A DNA stretch of 64,000 bases from Mytilisepta virgata (Eukaryota; Mollusca; Bivalvia; Mytilida; Mytilidae). This document shows, in pieces, positions 34,300 through 46,620 of this stretch; the first letter of the stretch is position 1; each line of letters opens with the position of its first letter. The DNA is taken from the NCBI GenBank assembly GCA_028015205.1, contig CM051513.1, forward strand, positions 48,612,841 through 48,676,840, written 5' to 3'. Position numbers and translations under genes: made by a program. Under the pieces are notes generated by a model. That model saw only the letters and a list, made by a program, of their open reading frames with translations, did no database searches and was not told the origin of the DNA.

Positions 34300-34530
34300 G
34301 TATGGTCTCAAGGTAGCGTACTCGCCTCAAATGTTGAAGGTCGCAAGTTTGATCCCTGGCCGTTTTTAACCAAAGACATTAAAATTTGTATTTGCTGCTT
34401 CTCTGCCAAGCACAGAGTCGGTATAATGTGTCCTAGTGCGGTGTCTTTCTGCGGACAATTACCTCGTTAGCTAGCGCATTAAAAATCTTGGTCAGCTTGT
34501 CAGTCTGGTACAAAGCAGGGATCATATTTA
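34300..34530 (+). mobile_element. tRNA-derived SINE, family 2
   Basis: It has a tRNA-like head with box A (CTCAAGGTAGCGTACTCGCC) and a good box B (GCAAGTTTGATCCC), then AACCAAAGACATTAAAATTT, TTTGCTGCTTCTCTGCCAAG, GGTATAATGTGTCCTAGTGC and CAGTCTGGTACAAAGCAGGG. It is the only plus-strand copy of three in the window. Confidence 0.85.
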
Positions 34531-36189
34531 TTATTTTCTAACATTCAAATACACACAGGACCAAAGTCAAAGACCGATTAAAGTCTAGATTTCATGGATC
34601 GCCAAAGTTTAAAATTTAATTGCCAAGTTGGCGACTTATCATGAATTAATAGGCGGAAAACATATTTTTAAGTCACCTAGAGCCCTGTCCACCAATTAAA
34701 TTTAACTTTGCACAATGATCTGTACTTTTTCTGGAAATCGGGCTATTTTAGAAAGTCTGTCTATAGATTTTGATGATTTACGATTGGTGGAATACAATTA
34801 CACATATAGGATAAAATTGTTAAAACCATATTCAATGAACCTTGGAAAATTTTAAGCTTTGAAAGTTAGGTGAATAGTCTTGGAATTTTATGGAACAAAA
34901 TGTGCACAGACCCGCAAAATAACACAAGGTCACTGCAGGCAAAATTGAGGATAAGTTTTAAGTTAGCTTTTGGGTTTAAAGGTTCTTTCTGTTAGCAAAA
35001 TAGGTTTTAAAACAAACTGCTAGACATGGATTGCATGTTAGTCATGCTAATTAAACTTGAAATATTTTGTTTTGGACTCTTCTTCATTGGTGAACAAACA
35101 ATTGGTGTTTTGCTCACCTGACCCAAAGGGTCAAATGAGCTATTCTCATCACTTGGCATCCGTCGTTGTCTGTTAACTTTTACAAAAATCTTCACCTCTG
35201 AAACTACTGGGCCAAATGGAACCAAACTTGGTCACAAGCATCATTAGGGTATATAGTTTTAAAAATTTGTCCGATGACCCCGCCTGCCAATCAACATGGC
35301 CGGCATGGCTAAAAATAGAACATATGGGTAAACTGCAGTTTTTGTCTTATGTCTCAAAAACTAAAGCATTTAAAGCAAAACTGATGGGGTAAAAATGTTC
35401 ATCAGGTCAAGATCTACCTGCCATGAAATTTTCAGACAGATCGGTCAACCCTTTGTTGGGTTATTGCCCCTGAATTGTTAATTTTCAGGAAATTTTGCAG
35501 TTTTAGGTTATTATCTTAAATATTATTATAGATAAAGACAAACTGTAAATGACAGAAAATGTTCAACAAAGTAAGATCTAGAATTAAGTCAACATGACCA
35601 AAATCATTGATTTACCCCTTATAGGGTTTTTTTTTCAATTAAAGTGGCATCGAGCGTAAACTTTCCTTTAAAGATCTTTTCTTCTGAAACCACTGGGCCA
35701 ATTGAGACCAAAGTTTGTTGGAATAGTCCTTGGGTGGCCCCCTTCCAAAATTATGTCCGGTATCCCTGACTTCCAACTGACATGGCTGCTGTTACGTAAA
35801 ATAGAAAAAAGGGGGGATGAATTTCAAAAATCCTGTCTAAAACAACTTGACCAATTGGAACCAGACTAGGCATCAATGGTCCTTACTAGGTCCTCTTTCA
35901 GAGATGTGTCCAAATTCGTGAACTGTGAACCAAGATGACCGCCACAGCCGAACTTAGTTTAGCATAGGACCCTATGGGAAATTCACTCAAAAATCTTCTC
36001 GTCTGAAACTACTGAGCCAATTTGAACTAAAGTTAGCAGTAATGGTTCTTAGATGGTTCTATTTTAGAAATATGTTTTCATTGACCTGGACTGTCAACCA
36101 TTTATCTCACAGAATGTATCATTTTATGAATTTACTTTAATTTTATTAATGAAAATAATAAATGTGATTTTTTCCTTTCTTCTGATTTT

Positions 36190-37546
36190 TATACGACCGC
36201 AAAATTTTTGCGGTCGTATATTGGTATGACGTTGGCGTCGTCGTCGTCGTCGTCGTCGTCCGTCGGAGTCTGTAGACATTTGGTTTTCGCACTATAACTT
36301 TAGTATAAGTTAATAGAAATCTATGAAATTTAAACACAAGGTTTATGACCACAAAAGGAAGGTTGGGATTGATTTTGGGAGTTTTGGTCCCAACAGTTTA
36401 AGAATTAGGGGCCAAAAAAGGGCCCAATAAGCATTTTTCTTGGTTTTCGCACAATAACTCTAGTATAAGTAAATAGAAATCTATGAAATTTTAACACAAG
36501 GTTTATGACCATTTTTTGGAGTTTTGATCCCAACAGTTTAGGAATTAGGGGCTAAAAAAGGGCCCAAATAAGCATTTTTCTTGGTTTTTGCACAATAACT
36601 TTAGAATAAGTAAATAGAAATGTATGATATTATCTTGGTGGGCTAAGAGAGGTAATCCAAACACATTTAATTTTTTTCTCATTTCATATTTCATAAATTA
36701 AAAAGGAAATTTCAAATTTCTTTTAGCAAAAAAAGGGGGGTTACAATAAATTTTATTGTTTTTTGGTTTTTTTTTTGGGAGGGGGGGTGGGTCAATGTGC
36801 AACTTCATAGTGTATTGCACAAAAGCTAAAAAAGGGGTAAATTATTTATTTTTTTTTGGGGGGGGGGGGGAATTTTCAATTGCACAGTATTGCACAATAG
36901 CAAGAAATCTTCAATTGCACAGTATTGTGCAATAGCAAGAAATTGATATGTGTGCCCAATTTTAAATTTTAAATTGGTTATTTCTGATTTATATATAAAA
37001 ACAAATAATACTGATATTGTTTGAATAGGTAAATTAAAAAATTTTAAGTTCTTAGACCACATTAATTCTGTGTCAGAAACCTATGCTGTGTCAAATATTT
37101 ATTCACAATCCAAATTCAGTCTCGTTGGTGGGGTTGTCAGGTCATAATACGGAAAGCCTGACCGCGGACCATAGTGGGTAACGTGTTTGGAGAATGCCAC
37201 ACTCCCTGCACGCTAAAGACCCCTTCTGTAGTTTTCGAAAAAGAGTAGGCTGATGGCCGCTACAGGAGGCTAAATTATCCGACCCTACCCAACCATCCTC
37301 CTTTTACAGTGGCAGTCAAAATTGGTTCCCCTTTGTGTCCCATCCCACCCCTAATTGAATTGTTTGATAAATTGAACTGGTTCTCATCATGAAGATGCAT
37401 GAAATATTTGCCACTGGACGTTAAGCAACAATCAATCAACCAAATTCAGTGCTGTATCAAGCTTGAATGTTGTGTCCATACTTGCCCCAACTGTTCAGGG
37501 TTCGACCTCTGCGGTCGTATCAAGCTGCGCCCAGCGGAGCATTTTA
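36190..37546 (+). mobile_element. TACGACCGCAAA-ended element inserted in the 620-bp repeat
   Basis: The left end contains a perfect palindrome TACGACCGCAAAA / TTTTGCGGTCGTA, then GACGTTGGCGTCGTCGTCGT. The right end is TGCGGTCGTATCAAGCTGCG and CCCAGCGGAGCATTTTAT. The flanks CTGATTTTT and TAATTAATATGAC join in the empty copy at 32686-32703, fixing the insertion. A TA target duplication is possible but ambiguous because the site is T/A-rich. It contains internal repeats of TTGGTTTTCGCACAATAACT and a SINE at 37121. It has no transposase. Confidence 0.75.
37110..37450 (+). mobile_element. SINE family 3 with 11-bp target duplication
   Basis: The body at 37121-37439 starts CTCGTTGGTGGGGTTGTCAG and ends GACGTTAAGCAACAATCAATCAA. 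It is flanked on both sides by CCAAATTCAGT (37110-37120 and 37440-37450). The family occurs again on the minus strand at 49204-50625, where it is split. No clear tRNA promoter boxes were seen, so its origin is uncertain. Confidence 0.88.
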
Positions 37547-38459
37547 TTAATTAATATGACACAACAGGATATCAATATGAAAAAGATTATCAAAATCAGA
37601 TTAGATTAAAATCCTAATATGTATCCTGTTTTAATTACACAAAACTACATGTATTTTTTGACAGGGCTTGTTAAACCTGTTCATATTGTTAGGAATACAA
37701 AAAGGAAACTATTTTTGTTTAAATTGGTAAAACCTGGTAGGTAAATTTACACACGCTACGTAAAATTATTACCAAATTTTTTTCAAGAATCAAGATTTTT
37801 TCTTCAAGATTCAAACTTTTTATGGTAAAAACTCAACCATGGAGTGTTACAAGAGGAATTAAGCACATAGTCAAAAGGAAATGGCAGACAAAGGACATAA
37901 TTTCATTGAAAAAAAAACAGCTTCTATACAACATAAGGTAAATTACAGTATTTTTTCTAATGACCTTAGAAAAATGGCCATTTTGTTTAGCACAGTAACA
38001 TTAAATAATTAAAACAGAAGATATGATTTATACACAGATGGGCAGTGACAATAGTATTCTGGAATATATTTACAGCCATGTCATGATTTCTTAATGACTG
38101 CCACAGCTTAACTTAGTAATAACATAGAACCCTATAGAAAAATCAGTCAAATTGACTGCAACACTTACATTTTTAGTCCTGCTGAAGGTGAAAAGTTAAA
38201 TCCAGGTGAGCGATACAAGCTCTTGAGAGCCTGTAGTTTTTACATCTAAACATTTGGTAGGATATGTAGCTTATTAATTAAAACTATACAAAAATTTTTT
38301 TGGTTTGTTTTTCAGATATAAAACATATGTTTAAGTTATTGCCCGATTCAAAGAGCTTTTTTGATGTATTGTTTGGGTAACACTGCCCGGATAGGCAAGA
38401 CATTTGAGTATCCACTCTTGAATAATTTTATCATTATTGTTTTCTTACAGAACATCACA

Positions 38460-41440
38460 ATGACGAGGATGAGACCAAACTACACAGCAGTCCGTTGCAC
38501 TATCTGGTTGTTTGTAATTGTGTTTTTGTTACAGTTTGTCAACTATGATTGGAACGTATTGAATTTTCATATGTTTGGAAAGTCAGAAAAAGTAGTAGTA
38601 AGTATATATTGACCAATTCCAATTTGTTACCTCCCCTGATTTCTAACTGTGGCTATGTTCTTGTTATTTCCTCCCATGATTTCTAACTATGGTTGTGTTC
38701 CTGTTATTACCGTCCCTGATTTCTAACTATGGCTACAATGTATGTTGCTGTTATTACCTCCCCTGATTTCTAGCTATGGTTTCAACCTTGTTATTATTTT
38801 TCCTGATTTATTTATAAGATTGTTTCAAATCATGTCTGCCAACAGAAAAAATTTCTTTTATATCAGTTGGACATTTGTTAGGGGTTTAATGTTGACCGGA
38901 AATCATTTGAAAAAATTTTGATTACTTACCTTTGATCATCGTTTTTTCATCCCGACACAGCTTCGGACCGTCAAGTTACACAGTAAGTAGAAGAAGTAAG
39001 AAGTATTAAATGTGATACATATGGCTTTTTGGTGAATGTTGATGGGACGAAACTATTTGTGACTTCAACGTCATAATAACGTTTGTTAGTATGTAGAATC
39101 ACTGCTTTGCAGAGAATATGAGAGGAATAGACCCTTTCACTATAATAAATGGGTAAAATTATTTGAATTATCACCCTTAAAATGGAAAAAAATCAATGGA
39201 AAACATGGGAATTTTTTGTTCAGATATGTGTAGGAAATAAAATTGGGTCTAGTAGGATTATCTCTTCATCCTGTAGCTAGATAGCTATTCATTTGGATGA
39301 ATGTTATTCACACGGTAGTTTGACATAATTTAAAGTGCTGGGATTTACTAAAATTGTTAAATGACATAATAATTGCACATTTATGCATTCCTGAAGAAAA
39401 AAGTTGTTGATATCCTGTTATCCATTTTTGAAAATTTCTATAATTTCACCTATTTTATTGTTGTTCTTCTTCTAAAACTCACGGCCAAGTCTTCAACAGA
39501 GACAAAAATATCTCATCTTATAAAAAAGTTTAAGGCAGTTCCTGCTTATTGTAAATTATGTCATATCAATGTCATTTAAGATCACAGTGCCCGGAAGGTT
39601 ATCAGATTACATACATAAACACAGACATAGAAATCTAATACATGTGAGAATTTGTCCAACAATCTTAATGTTAATTTGTCAAATATGTTCAATCCATGCC
39701 TATTATGTACTTCATAAACTCATGTCTAAAGGATTTCCAGATGTTGACAAATATTATCCTGATATATTCCTATCGAAAATATTGAATTTTTATCCATTTA
39801 CTCCTGATTTCTGAATTTTGGCACCTCCTTTATTTTCACCCATGTAAACTGATTTCTTTATGAAAAAGCCATAACTTTTACACGTGTTGTTTGGAAAAGA
39901 TTTCATTGTTTACCATAGTTAAGGGTACATGAATTTCTGTTACCCTGTTTTAGTTTCATTGGTTCTGTGTTCTCGATATTTTGATGATTTTGGATTTCCA
40001 GAGATTCAAATTTAATGTTTTTTGTATGCATCAAATTTATTCATTCATTTTCCAGTTTATGTGAATAACATTTTGAGGTTTATCAAAAGAGTGATCATTC
40101 AACTGAAGGTATGATCCACTTTATTTTAGGGGGCCTCGGTGGCCGAGTGGTCTAGGTAGTTCATCATGACTACTAATGATCACTAGCCTGTCAATGCTGA
40201 GGTTTGTGAGTTCGAATCTCACTTGTGGCGGGGTGTGTTCGACTCTGATCTAATTGACAATGATTGCCAGTTTTCCTATCGAAGCTCATGTTTCTCTGTA
40301 GGTACTCTGGCTTCCTCCACCAATAAAAAGTGGCCGTCGCGAAATAGCCAAATGTGCTGAAAATGGGGTAAAACCCCAAATAAACAAACACTTTAATTTA
40401 ATTATTGATTTTGTTTTTAGGTTCCTGTAAATGAAGTGGTCCGTGATCCTTTGCTGAAAGATTCTGTTCTACCAAAAGTCCTACCGCCTGTCGACAGTGG
40501 TCCCAGTTATGATTTGCAGTACAACCCAAACACTAATAAAGAGAAAAAGCTTCAGCCATCAAAGACACCTCCGAAGACCGATGTAGACTTGAGAATAATA
40601 GTCATAACATATAATCGACCAAACTCTCTGTTACGTTTATTAAATTCATTAAATGGCGCTGATTATTTAAATGACAATGTTGTACTGGAAGTTTGGATTG
40701 ATCGCTCGAAAAAAGGTGAATTGCATGGCCCAACCTACGATACAGCTGCAAAATTCAAATTTCAAAAAGGTCAGATGAACGTTCATAATCATACCCAGCA
40801 TGTAGGATTATATGGGCAGTGGATATGGACTTGGCAACCAAAGGCTGACACAAAAGAAATGGCTGTCATTCTAGAAGATGACTTGCAAGTATCTCCATTT
40901 TTCTATCGGTATTTAAAAAAAGTTCATGCACAGTATGATAAAAAACCAGAAGTTAATGGTTATGCTCTTCAAGGTATAAGTCTGAAACATGGCGGAGCTG
41001 CCGGAAATCTTCATGCACCAGATAACAATATTGTGTTTCTTTATCCAGTTATAGGATCGTGGGGATTTTCACCGAAGAAAGAAAACTGGATGGGTTTCCA
41101 AAGTTGGTTTACAGAAGCCAGTAAAAATAAAACATTCATGCCACTTGTCCCTGGAATTTTACCGAGCCTTTGGTATAAAATGGCCGTCAAGAAAGGCGAA
41201 CAGGATAAAATTTGGACCATGTGGCATATATATTATGCTTATATTAAAAAAGAAAGAACGCTTTATCCCAGTTTTCCAAATTATAAGGGATTGACAATTA
41301 ACTGGAGAGAAAATGGTCTCCATTTTAGCAAAGCTTTAAAAGTTGGTGATCCATTAGTTAGTGAATGGGATTCGAGATTAGACAATCTTCCGAAAGAACC
41401 AATTCACATGGATGTAAATGGAAAAGTGGTTGATTATTGA
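38460..41440 (+). CDS. Type II membrane glycosyltransferase-like protein, paralogue 2 (385 aa)
   Basis: Exon A (38460-38597, 46 codons) encodes MTRMRPNYTAVRCT and a signal anchor of about residues 15-28 (IWLFVIVFLLQFV). The donor is GTAAGT. Exon B (40421-41440) starts after TTGTTTTTAG in phase 0 and encodes a linker to about residue 100, then the catalytic domain: RIIVITYNR at 104-112, LEDDLQVSPFFYRYL from 197 (acidic LEDD 197-200), and WGFSP at 260-264. It ends with a stop after KVVDY. An acceptor (CTTACAG) 9 nt before the ATG implies an untranslated first exon. It is clearly homologous to the gene at 16008-17658 (shared YLNDNV/YLGDKV, WIDR/WVDR, EDDL and WGFSPK). It belongs to the GT-A, GT2-like group; its reaction is not known. 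A SINE lies 30 nt before exon B. Confidence 0.88.
38629..38800. repeat. Intronic minisatellite, period about 48 bp
   Basis: There are about four copies of ACCTCCCCTGATTTCTAACT followed by ATGGCTATGTTCTTGTTATT in the first part of the glycosyltransferase 2 intron. Confidence 0.8.
40131..40390 (+). mobile_element. SINE family 1, full length, next to a splice acceptor
   Basis: The head GGGCCTCGGTGGCCGAGTGG and box B GTGAGTTCGAATCTCACTTG are followed by the body TTGACAATGATTGCCAG and CTCTGGCTTCCTCCACC, and the tail CCCCAAATAAACAAACA. A likely imperfect target duplication is CTTTATTTTAG / CTTTAATTTAA. It is in sense orientation, and its tail ends 30 nt before the 3' splice site of the catalytic exon. 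Confidence 0.88.
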
Positions 41441-43200
41441 TTGTCTAGTCCTGTTTACTTATCATTATACTTAATGCCAAATGAAATTTCAGATGTTTAT
41501 CCTCGTCTCTCCATTATTACATATATATTTATATATTTTATTTTATTTATTTCATAAATCTGTTTAACAGATAGACCGCATGTCCATTCATGTACATATA
41601 TCATGTGGAACATAAAATTTGAATATACATGTAGAACAAAAGGGCTGTTGGGAAAACACCCATGAGACAAAGCACCAATATAAGCAGATACACAAAAGAG
41701 CTCAATAACGGAAATAGATTTTTTTTTTATTTTACTAATTTGAATATATACATTTATAAAATGTAAAAAACAATAAGGCTAAATACGAGATCACAATGTC
41801 ACAATACTATTTGTATAATAAATAATCGATAATGAGCATTCAGGGACATTGTACCATCTTTTAAGCCTGACCCCCCAAAAACAAGAAAAAATATACTTGT
41901 ACCCTTCAAGTTGATAGTACATATATCCCCAGATACAAAACCAGTAGGCATGTCCAACATAATTAGCATTATCACTGTAGAAAATAGTTTAAAGCCTGCC
42001 TAATATTTATTTAAATTGGGCGGGGGGGGGGGGGGGAATAACCTTAAAATTCCCCAATGTTAAGATATAATGAAGTCTGTTGTGAGGTAGGAGGGCTTTT
42101 TTTTTTAAATTTTGGACTCAGGCTCTGGTTACCCTTGATAATTAAAAAATGTAAAAATTTGTCCCTTTCTGTTTTTTCACTTTCTGTACCTTAGTTAAAT
42201 TTTCAATTATTTTATTTGTGGGTCCATACTATGATTTCCTACCCACTCATACACATGTACTTTTGATATAGCGTTTGGGTTTTCAGTATTGAAAAAAGAT
42301 TTTCTTTATGAGGTTAAACATTTATGATTAAATTTATTTTTTATATATCTTTTTCTAATATATAATATATCAAATTTGTGATAATTTGTAGGATGTACAG
42401 AATAGAGGTTTATTTATTTTTGTGGAGGTGCTAAGTTTTGCTTATTTTATCATTCAGCATTAGTAGAAAATTGCCAAATTTATTTTGAGAATAAGTACAT
42501 TGTATTATTTATAATAGGATCCTCAAAAATTGAAAGTGCAATTTAATGGTACGTTTTTTGGTTTGTTCCTTATGTACATGTGTATATTTGTCCTCTTTAG
42601 CTGTCTTTTTTATACAATTGTACATCCATCAAAATTACCACAGTTTTCAATATTCCTAATTTCCAGGATTTTATGGTTGTTCCTGAAAAAATAGTTTTCA
42701 TGATTTCCAAATTTTGGCTAGCTTCCTGTATGGTTATGGCATAAGAAGTTCCTGGAAATATGTAGTCTTGTGTTTAGAGTCAGTATATGATTTTACATAA
42801 AATTTGTTAGAGGGTTTGATGAGATCCAATTACCAGTACACAAGAATATTTATCCTGTTTGTATGTGATGATGTTTATACATGTATGTGATGATGTTTGT
42901 ACATGATGATGTTTGTATGTGATGATGTTTGTACGTGATGATATTTGTTCATTATGGATGATTAAATATTATTAAATTTTAAATAAATAATTATTTTGCA
43001 ATTATATCATAAACTTGTACTTAACATTGATTTATTTCTGACAACAAGTATTAATTTTTCTTGTATTTTTCTTTTATATTGTTATTTTGGTATATTACAA
43101 ATTGTATTAAGTTATTCAGCATTAATAAATCTCTAGTCTATTGTGTTGTATTTACACAGATATTTGTTTGCTAATACATGTACCAGTGAATGCATTTTTA
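41441..43200 (+). other. Downstream flank of glycosyltransferase 2
   Basis: This is the presumed 3' UTR and flank; no further gene was recognised. It contains a G run at about 42019-42037 and a small minisatellite at 42846-42955 (units of TGTATGTGATGATGTTTG type). Confidence 0.5.
42846..42955. repeat. Minisatellite GATGATGTTTGTA(C/T)GT
   Basis: There are about five imperfect units of 17-24 bp built on GTGATGATGTTTGTA. Confidence 0.75.
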
Positions 43201-43970
43201 TACGCCCATCAAAATTTTGACGGGACGTATTATGGTATACAAATGTCTGTTGTCCCTCTGTCCGTCTGTCTGTCGTAAACATGTCGCACCGTAACTTGAG
43301 AACAACTTATCCAAATTTTATGAAACTTACATGTAACATAGTTGTTTCTTATGATGGTCAAACGATCTGTATACTTTTGGTGAAAATAAGATTATAACTT
43401 TTTCAGTTACGGGACTTTGTAACTAAAACAGGGGTGTGTTTTTTTCACATGTCGCTCTGTATCTCGAAAACAATTTATGATTATTGCTTAAAACTTTACA
43501 CACTTCTTAGTTATATTAATCTAAAGTTCTGTATACTTTTTGGTGATGATTCAAAATTTTATTTTAGAGTTATTGAGTTTTTTGTAAAAAAAAGGGGGGG
43601 TTTCACATGTCGCGACGTATCTCAATAATTTCCTTAGTAACAAAAACGATTTATGATTATTGCTTAAAACTTTACACACTTCTTAGTTATATTAATCTAA
43701 AGATCTGTATACTTTTTGGTGATGATTCAAAATTTTATTTTAGAGTTTTGAGTTTTTTGTAAAAAAGGGGGGGGGGGGGGGGTTTCACATGTCGTGCCGT
43801 ATCTCAGAAACTATTTATGATTATTGCATAAAACTTCACACTTGTTAGTTATATTAATCTGAAGATCTGTATACTTTTTCGTGATGATTCTTTATTTTAT
43901 TTTTGAGTTAATGAATTTTTATTGAGCTTTTTGGTAAAAAAGGTAGTCTTTTTTGGTCACATTTCGCCTC
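43201..43970 (+). repeat. Dispersed element with tandem 165-185 bp units
   Basis: It starts TACGCCCATCAAAATTTTGA and CGGGACGTATTATGGTAT, then has three tandem units, each TTTCACATGTCGC, ATTTATGATTATTGC and CTGTATACTTTTTGGTGATG followed by a G run. The head resembles the end of a mobile element; no matching inverted end was found. Frames inside are repeat-derived. Confidence 0.65.
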
Positions 43971-46055
43971 CTCAAGTTGGTTTAAATTATGATATTTAAT
44001 AACAAAAAAAATGTAAAAAAAACTTTCGAAATTCTCAGTATAAATGTTATGCACCACCATTAGGAGATGTGACAAAAATAAGGTTGAAATGTATTCTTTG
44101 AAGGTCAGGGTCACAAATGAAGGTCATGCATTAAATTATTTTTATTCTGGGTTTAGGTTCATAAACTGCTGCTTTAACTACCACTGGCATAGTTTTCACC
44201 CACCGAAAGATAGTGTCACTTTAATACTAAACTTAATGTCAAGGTCACAAAATGACATAAATTCAAGAAAAACATTTTTGAAGCCTATATGATTTGTCAT
44301 ATGGTAGGTGAAAACAATACAAGCTTCAAAGTAAAAGGCATTTATAAATATTAACCTAGGGTAAAAAAATCTTGTTGTGTGACATTTAATTTTGACATTG
44401 ACCTTCAAAGAATAGATTATGTGAGATACTCTGTCATTAACTATTGATGTATTTATATGTTACACACAGAACAGTTATAGTTTATATGCATATGTCCGTG
44501 AGATACACTATTCATCTATCTCCTGAAACAATTTACTCAGGCAAGGTAGAAAAAAATAGGAAATACAATACAATAAGGTTTTAGTAATTTTTGTTGGTTT
44601 GTCTCTTCGTTTTGTTTGTTTGCTGAAATTTTAATCTGAGGTCATTTTTTATGTGTCAACCATAAAATAAAAGAAAACTGCACCTTCATGATTCAGTTTT
44701 AAGATACTTGACACTTAATTTTAGTATATTTGAACCAGAAACCTTGATGTTTTTATATTTCAAAATCTTCAGAAAAAATGTTCTTATACAAATTAAAAGA
44801 TGATATCAGATGAATAGTTGGTGACAGAAAAAATTAAATTGTTAGCAAATTATCCAGATTTTGGCAAAATGAGAAATATTGGAATTTTTGTTACTTGTTT
44901 TTGTTGTTTTTGATGCATTAAAAAAAACAAAAAAACAAATATCTACCATTTTTTTGTTTTAAAGTTTTTTTACAATAATCTTGATGTAATGAAATTTTGT
45001 TTACAAAATAAAAAAATTGAAGGTCCAAATCCTTTTTATAGATATTTGATAAAAGCCTTGAATTCGAATATTCCAAGGGCTTTGCTTTGGGGATACATGT
45101 AGGATGGCAACATTATTACCTCTCCCTTGCTACTGTATCATATTCCTTCAAGTCATTGACAGCAAGGAAGACAACTACAAGAAGTTAAGGGAGACAACTG
45201 ACAAATACTTCTAATTGTGTGTGTGGTCTTGCCGTTGTCTTAGGATTACAAATCTGCTTTATTTATTACCAGCATAATATAAAAAATATATTTACTTGTT
45301 TTGAACTTTGTCTCTTTTGAATTTTGAATAAAAGATGAATATTATAAAATTATATTTCTAATAAAAATGTTAACTTGATCTTTGTATTGTCTCAGTTTTC
45401 CCATTGAAATTTTACCCCTGTGAAAATGAACAGTTTGTCTACTGTACAACAAGAAATGAAGTATAAAAATAGGACAGAGCTAGCTAGGAGCAAATCCTGG
45501 TTGGTTGGTTGGTTAGTTAGTATAGGAATCTGTGAATTAATTTTGTTTTATATAATGAACAGCTCTTATTTGCTTTTATCAGGATACGTAAGGAGGCCAC
45601 AGGTGAATATTGACTGAACCATAAACAACTGCCTAAAGTATATAGTCTGAGGTTCATGTTCAGTTGGTTTGGTCGTTTGATATAACTGATGAACTTATAA
45701 ACTCACATTTTGCAATATATCTAAGATAGGTTACAAGGGTGCATCTTACAATTGCCAAGCAAAAGTGGCAGATATGGTATCCACCTATTCATTATATGAA
45801 GAGCATGATCCTGAACAATAAAAGATGGGAAAATGCATTCTTCTTTATATCTGAAGTTACTGTCATTTGTAGATTGATGCTTGTTGATTTTTTTCATCCT
45901 GAAAATGCACGTGATATTTGTCACTTAATCAAACAATAAGCAAACTTGAGTATTATTGTGAGTATAAAACTGGTAGCACCTTTCATGTGTTGGAAGTCCT
46001 GTCCATGGACCTATATTACCACCATTAATTAAAAGAGAAAAATCAACATAAACAA
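43971..46055. other. Long stretch without recognised genes
   Basis: Short frames on both strands overlap each other and show no domains. No bounded repeat was identified. Confidence 0.4.
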
Positions 46056-46620
46056 TATTGAAAAGTCTCTGAAACTGCTTTGGCAATGGAAATCAAACTT
46101 TGAAGTAATGGTGCTTAGGTAGTCCTTTTTATACGATCGCAAATATTTACAGACATATTATGATAAGAAGATGTCATCGCCTTTCGTAGGCGGTTAGGTT
46201 TCTGCTCATTTACTTTTGTTCTATTGAACATATACTTATAATATTTTACCACAATGCCCCCATAAGAAATACAGTTTATTATTGGATAAAGTGAAGAATA
46301 CAACCGCAAGACGCCCATATTTTTTCTGGAGACCATTAAGGGTGTTTTGATAATTTTGGTATATAGTTTTGAATTTTATCTGATTTTTATGATTTTCAGC
46401 TGACCTGGCCGAAAAGGCCATACGAGTTATAATCATCAATTGGCGTCCGTCGTCCGTCATCGTCTGGCGTAAACTTTTCATTTAAAGATCTCCAAAACCA
46501 CTGGGCCAATTGGGACCAAACTTCATTTGAATGGTACTTTAGAGCCCATACAAAATTGTGTCAGTCATCCCTGACTTTCAACCTGACTAAAAATCGAAAA
46601 ACGTGACAGCAATGGTCTTT
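46056..46620 (+). repeat. Fragments of family A and TACGA(C/T)CGCAAA elements
   Basis: At 46056-46128 there is GTCTCTGAAACTGC and a family A interior. At 46130 TATACGATCGCAAATATTTA resembles the left end of the element at 36190. At 46398-46620 a family A head (AGCTGACCTGGCCGAAAAGG, GGCGTCCGTCGTCCGTC) is followed by its interior (CACTGGGCCAATTGGGACCA). Confidence 0.6.

Larger units (their letters stand above)
35109..38242 (+). repeat. Family A element, interrupted by nested insertions
   Basis: The head GCTCACCTGACCCAAAGGGT and interior (TCTGAAACTACTGGGCCAAA, CAACATGGCCGGCATGG) run to about 36099. The tail resumes at about 38076 (AATGACTGCCACAGCTTAAC) and ends CGATACAAGCTCTTGAGAGC near 38242. 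The intervening 36100-38075 is a 620-bp repeat that itself contains another element. It ends about 210 bp upstream of the glycosyltransferase 2 anchor exon. Confidence 0.7.

Noticed and set aside
36826..37062. 78-codon minus frame
   Set aside because: It spans homopolymer runs and internal repeats of the TACGACCGCAAA element; not credible as coding.
43201..43600. Regularly spaced repeats considered as a CRISPR-like array
   Set aside because: The units are 165-185 bp, diverged and eukaryotic repeat-like, with no short direct repeats or spacers.
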